From assembly GCA_027019045.1 (NCBI GenBank), contig JALUXI010000094.1:1-16937 (forward strand): DNA of 16,937 bases, read 5' to 3'. Of the stretch, positions 14,160 to 16,937 are shown one piece after another (positions within the stretch are counted from its first letter, which is position 1; every line of letters begins with the position of its first letter). This DNA is from Piscirickettsiaceae bacterium. GTDB lineage: Bacteria; Pseudomonadota; Gammaproteobacteria; Thiomicrospirales; Thiomicrospiraceae. The notes below the pieces were generated by a model, which saw only the letters and a list, made by a program, of their open reading frames with translations, was not told the origin of the DNA and made no database searches. Position numbers and translations under genes: made by a program.

Positions 14160-15401
14160 ATGGAAAACTTTTTACAATTAAGTTATGCCCTAGATACCTT
14201 CTACTTCCTAGTATCAGGCGCATTGGTCATGTGGATGGCGGCTGGTTTCGCCATGCTGGAAGCGGGCTTGGTTCGTGCCAAAAACACCACTGAAATCCTA
14301 GCAAAAAATGTTGGGCTTTTTGCTATCTCATGTGTCATGTATATGCTGGTCGGTTACAACATTATGTATGGTGACTCTGCCAGTGGCGTAATTCCAAGCA
14401 TTAGCTTCCTACTTGGTGGCGACAACACAGTTGAGTCTGTATTAGCTGGTGGTGATGATGCACCTTATTACTCCAACCTTTCTGACTTCTTCTTCCAAGT
14501 CGTCTTCGTTGCCACTGCCATGTCTGTGGTATCTGGTGCGGTTGCTGAACGAATGAAGTTGATGTCCTTCTTCGCTTTTGCTGTCGTGATGACAGCCATC
14601 ATCTATCCTGTTGAAGGCTTCTGGAAATGGGGTGGCGGCTGGTTAGATCAGCTTGGCTTCTTAGACTTCGCGGGTTCTGGTATCGTACACATGACGGGTG
14701 CAGCGGCTGCATTGGCAGGTGTTTTACTTCTTGGTGCGCGTAAAGGCAAATATGGACCAAACGGTGAAGTTCGCCCAATCCCAGGTGCCAACCTTCCTTT
14801 AGCCACTCTAGGGACTTTTATCCTATGGTTAGGCTGGTTCGGATTCAACGGTGGTTCTGAGCTAAAAATCTCAAACATCGAAGAAGCGAATGCAGTTGCG
14901 ATGGTATTCGTCAACACCAACATGGCCGCTGCAGGTGGTGTGATCGGTGCATTGATCATCTCTAAAATCCTATTCGGAAAAGTGGACTTGACCATGATTC
15001 TTAACGGTGCTTTGGCTGGCTTAGTTGCGATCACTGCTGAACCTTTAACGCCAACTCCACTAGAAGCGACCCTAATTGGTTTTGCAGCAGGTATCATCGT
15101 GGTTTACTCCATTCTACTGATGGACAAACTTAAAATTGACGATCCAGTCGGTGCCATCTCTGTTCACGGTGTTGTCGGGATCTTCGGTTTGATTGCTGTC
15201 ACCTTCACCAACCCAGATGCCACTATCACAGCTCAGTTGATTGGTATCGCAGCTATCTTTGCTTGGGTATTCATTGCCAGCTACATCACTTGGCTGATTA
15301 TCAAAGTGATTATGGGCATCCGAGTCTCTGAAGAAGAAGAGTACGAAGGTGTGGATATTGGTGAATGTGGTCTAGAAGCTTATCCAGAATTTACAAAATA
15401 A
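14160..15401 (+). CDS. amtB: Ammonium transporter AmtB, GlnK-paired
   Basis: An inner-membrane ammonium channel of 413 residues with about 11 transmembrane helices. Pore residues can be placed: LDFAGSGIVH gives Asp169 and His177, and SVHGVVG gives the second His336. GWFGFN, SGAVAER and EGFWKWGGGWL are also present. The C-terminal tail EEEEYEGVDIGECGLEAYPEF is the form that in AmtB contacts GlnK. AAGAGGA lies 10 bases before the ATG. There is no strong signal peptide, unlike E. coli AmtB. It is co-transcribed with glnK and followed 25 bases later by a clear terminator. It differs in tail and N-terminus from the Amt at 171-1388. Confidence 0.96.
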   Translation: MENFLQLSYALDTFYFLVSGALVMWMAAGFAMLEAGLVRAKNTTEILAKNVGLFAISCVMYMLVGYNIMYGDSASGVIPSISFLLGGDNTVESVLAGGDDAPYYSNLSDFFFQVVFVATAMSVVSGAVAERMKLMSFFAFAVVMTAIIYPVEGFWKWGGGWLDQLGFLDFAGSGIVHMTGAAAALAGVLLLGARKGKYGPNGEVRPIPGANLPLATLGTFILWLGWFGFNGGSELKISNIEEANAVAMVFVNTNMAAAGGVIGALIISKILFGKVDLTMILNGALAGLVAITAEPLTPTPLEATLIGFAAGIIVVYSILLMDKLKIDDPVGAISVHGVVGIFGLIAVTFTNPDATITAQLIGIAAIFAWVFIASYITWLIIKVIMGIRVSEEEEYEGVDIGECGLEAYPEFTK

Positions 15402-15426
15402 GCGATTCACCATAACACCTTAAAAG

Positions 15427-15456
15427 AAGCCCCGCCATAGTGCGGGGTTTTTTATT
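15427..15456 (+). terminator. Rho-independent terminator of glnK-amtB
   Basis: The stem AAGCCCCGC (15427-15435) pairs with GCGGGGTTT (15442-15450) around a CATAGT loop, and the T run continues to 15456. Confidence 0.92.
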
Positions 15457-15488
15457 GCCCTTTGCCCTAGTGAAGGGTCAATTAAAAA

Positions 15489-15959
15489 TCAGCTCTGCCC
15501 CAGATTCCTCATCTTATATAGAAAAGAGAGCCAACGCATTTTTAAACTTGGTTGAGCTACCACTGGATGTTTAAACTGCAAAACAACAGGCAGCCGATTC
15601 GATTGATAAAGGGGATGATGATACCAATCCATCAGCTCTTCATAGTCGATACCAGAATCAATCGCAATCAACTGCCACGGCAGGGAAACCTTTCCACCTT
15701 TGACCTCTGGACCTGCAGGAAAGACCTCAATCGAATATTTCGCTTCCAACTCAACGGTTTTCGTCTCACCATTTGGCATCCAAATGCGGATAATCTCTCC
15801 CACCTCCAATTCAGAGCCATATAACTCAAACAGATATTTGGCCTCCAAAGTCGTTACTGGCATCTCCGTCACTGGTGGCCCTTCTGGCAAATGAAATTGA
15901 CGCACACCGATCCCGCATCCACCTCCACAACAACTCACCGACTTCTCCCATTTTTGCAT
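15489..15959 (-). CDS. Hypothetical protein with an N-terminal Cys/Gly cluster
   Basis: A 156-residue protein from the ATG at 15959; the frame stays open to a GTG at 16001, which would add 14 residues but falls inside the conserved inverted motif of the promoter region. Neither start has a good Shine-Dalgarno. Near the N-terminus is SCCGGGCGIG, three cysteines among glycines that could bind a metal or form a redox site. The rest is soluble-looking and rich in Glu, Val and Pro, with repeated LEAKY segments (LEAKYLFELYG and LEAKYSIEVFP) about 26 residues apart. I do not recognise the family. It is convergent with amtB and divergent from the flagellin-like gene, sharing a symmetric upstream region with it, so the two may be co-regulated. 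Confidence 0.7.
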   Translation of the reverse strand: MQKWEKSVSCCGGGCGIGVRQFHLPEGPPVTEMPVTTLEAKYLFELYGSELEVGEIIRIWMPNGETKTVELEAKYSIEVFPAGPEVKGGKVSLPWQLIAIDSGIDYEELMDWYHHPLYQSNRLPVVLQFKHPVVAQPSLKMRWLSFLYKMRNLGQS

Positions 15960-15971
15960 TTTTGAAAATTG

Positions 15972-16166
15972 AGGCGTAAGATATAGCTGAGAGCTTTGCA
16001 CGAGATGGGTTCACGGATAAAAAAGGCTAAAATTTCCCGACTCTTCGTTGAAAAAACTTGGAAATAGCTAGCTATTCCCTGCGTTTTCCGCCTCGATTCG
16101 AAAAATTTTATCTCTTTTTTCTCTCGCGCCCTACTCATGCAAAGCTCTCAAGTTGAAACAACGCCT
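15972..16166. promoter_or_regulatory. Near-symmetric divergent regulatory region
   Basis: The region is an imperfect palindrome about position 16069. At the centre is a perfect 14-bp palindrome, AATAGCTAGCTATT (16063-16076). The outer 48 bases on each side (15988-16035 against 16103-16150 reversed) match at 35 of 48 positions by eye, including a 17-bp motif, TGAGAGCTTTGCA(C/T)GAG, at each end. Ten bases beyond each motif ACGCCT occurs at the same offset on both strands (15972-15977 and 16161-16166). This suggests an inverted duplication of a promoter that serves both genes. No consensus sigma-28 or sigma-54 promoter was found. Confidence 0.6.
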
Positions 16167-16188
16167 TATTGACCTCAGGAGGTGCATC

Positions 16189-16937
16189 ATGGCTATTGAA
16201 ACCTTCCCCCCCATTTCGCCAAATTATAACAGTGGACTTTCGCCTGTTTCACAGAGTTTAGCTTCTGGGCAACGCATTAACCAAACGGCAGATGATCCTG
16301 CGGGTCAAGCGGTGGTGACAGCACTCACCACTCAGGTCAATCAGCAAGATGCGGCTACCCAAAATGCACTCCAAGGGGTCAATGCAATCCAGATTGCCGA
16401 TGGAGCAAGCGAAGGCATCAATACCCACCTTCAACGCCTCAATGAATTGGCCATTCAATCTCAAAACGGTACTTTAAACCCTGCTGACCGCCAAGCTTTA
16501 AATGCCGAGTTTCAAACCACCTTAAAAAGTATTGACCAGATTGCACAAACCACCAACTACAATGGTATCAACCTGCTTGATAACCAAAACCCTAGCTTAA
16601 ATATCAACTTAGGTGAAGGAAGCAGCACCATCAATCTCCCTGACTTTACTTCATCAGGACTGGGGATTTCAGGCTTGGATGTATCCAATCCTGCAAATGC
16701 GGCCAATGCATTACAAACTTTGAGCCAGTCGTTGGATCAATTTAGTCAAGCTCGGGGACAGTTTGGTGCGCAACAGAATGGACTCACCAGTGCCATTGAT
16801 AATCTCGCCACGCAAAATCTCAATACCCTCGCTTCTCGCAGTCAAATCAATGATACCGACTTTGCTAGGGCCTTTGCCGAACAGAGCCGTCAACAACTAC
16901 TTGAGCAAGCCAATGTGGCATTGCAGGCACAAAGCAA
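16189..16937 (+). CDS. Flagellin-like protein with an atypical N-terminus (3' end off the window)
   Basis: An open frame of 249 codons from the ATG at 16189, preceded by an excellent AGGAGG 6 bases upstream, runs off the window. Residues 24-135 match the flagellin N-terminal D1 helices (LASGQRINQTADDPAGQAV, LNELAIQSQNGT, TTNYNGINLLD). Residues 185-249 match the C-terminal helices (LASRSQINDTDFARAFAEQSRQQLLEQANVAL), with only a short linker of about 50 residues and no variable D2/D3 domains. About 15 more residues should remain outside. The first 23 residues differ from ordinary flagellin: they are shorter and contain four prolines in place of the INTN...LNKSQ helix. It would be exported by the flagellar type III system. 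It may be a minor filament subunit or a variant; the hook-associated protein FlgL is a less likely alternative. Confidence 0.85.
   Translation, partial: MAIETFPPISPNYNSGLSPVSQSLASGQRINQTADDPAGQAVVTALTTQVNQQDAATQNALQGVNAIQIADGASEGINTHLQRLNELAIQSQNGTLNPADRQALNAEFQTTLKSIDQIAQTTNYNGINLLDNQNPSLNINLGEGSSTINLPDFTSSGLGISGLDVSNPANAANALQTLSQSLDQFSQARGQFGAQQNGLTSAIDNLATQNLNTLASRSQINDTDFARAFAEQSRQQLLEQANVALQAQS

Noticed and set aside
16060..16072. Sigma-54 promoter in the divergent flagellin region
   Set aside because: GG and GC are 9 bases apart, not 10, and the rest of the -24 element does not match.
16134..16190. Sigma-28 flagellar promoter before the flagellin-like gene
   Set aside because: TCAAGTTG and GCCTTATT words are present, but their spacing (7 bases) does not fit the roughly 11 bases between TAAAGTTT and GCCGATAA.
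1..16937. CRISPR array, insertion sequence or prophage
   Set aside because: No regularly spaced direct repeats, transposase, integrase or phage genes were seen on either strand.

Overview
The window looks like the chromosome of a gammaproteobacterium of moderate GC content. The gene set (glnS-cysS, ppiB-lpxH, rnr-rlmB, glnK-amtB, a flagellin) and protein sequences close in style to the Enterobacteria/Pseudomonas versions support this class. My best guess is a marine sulfur oxidiser of the Thiomicrospira/Hydrogenovibrio kind, but that is recollection of protein style and not a demonstrated placement. No insertion sequence, phage, CRISPR array or defence cassette was recognised. This is mostly housekeeping sequence with interesting intergenic regions.

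Layout. Positions 1-58 hold the first codons of a leftward gene, perhaps a Lon-like protease. Positions 171-1388 encode an Amt ammonium channel (leftward). Positions 1436-2867 hold a PLP-dependent D-cysteine desulfhydrase/ACC-deaminase-family gene overlapping a small membrane-protein gene (rightward). Positions 3076-6116 are a leftward glnS-cysS operon coupled through TAATG. Divergent from it, 6234-8359 carry an exported lipoprotein cyclophilin, a cytosolic cyclophilin (ppiB) and lpxH (rightward), with a 175-bp foldable element between ppiB and lpxH. A bidirectional terminator separates lpxH from the leftward rnr-rlmB pair (8442-11581), which is preceded by a long structured leader with a good promoter. 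Next come a low-molecular-weight tyrosine phosphatase gene, a tRNA-Ser(GCU)/tRNA-Arg(ACG) pair with its own promoter and terminator, and a membrane-anchored SAM methyltransferase gene, all leftward. Rightward glnK-amtB follows behind a sigma-54 promoter and ends at a strong terminator. The window closes with a Cys-rich hypothetical gene (leftward) divergent from a flagellin-like gene that runs off the right edge.

How the parts fit together. Two ammonium channels of different subtypes lie near the two ends, and only one is paired with its PII regulator. GlnS uses glutamine and CysS uses cysteine, while a cysteine-degrading-type enzyme lies nearby; that link is only suggestive. RNase R and the 23S rRNA methyltransferase RlmB form a conserved RNA-metabolism pair.

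The most interesting non-coding signals are (i) a nearly symmetric regulatory region of about 195 bp between the hypothetical gene and the flagellin, (ii) a related inverted pair of the same 17-bp motif after the first amt gene, (iii) the large inverted-repeat element between ppiB and lpxH, and (iv) the structured rnr leader. I found no clear candidate for a complete new multi-gene system. No gene-free stretch exceeds 300 bp.
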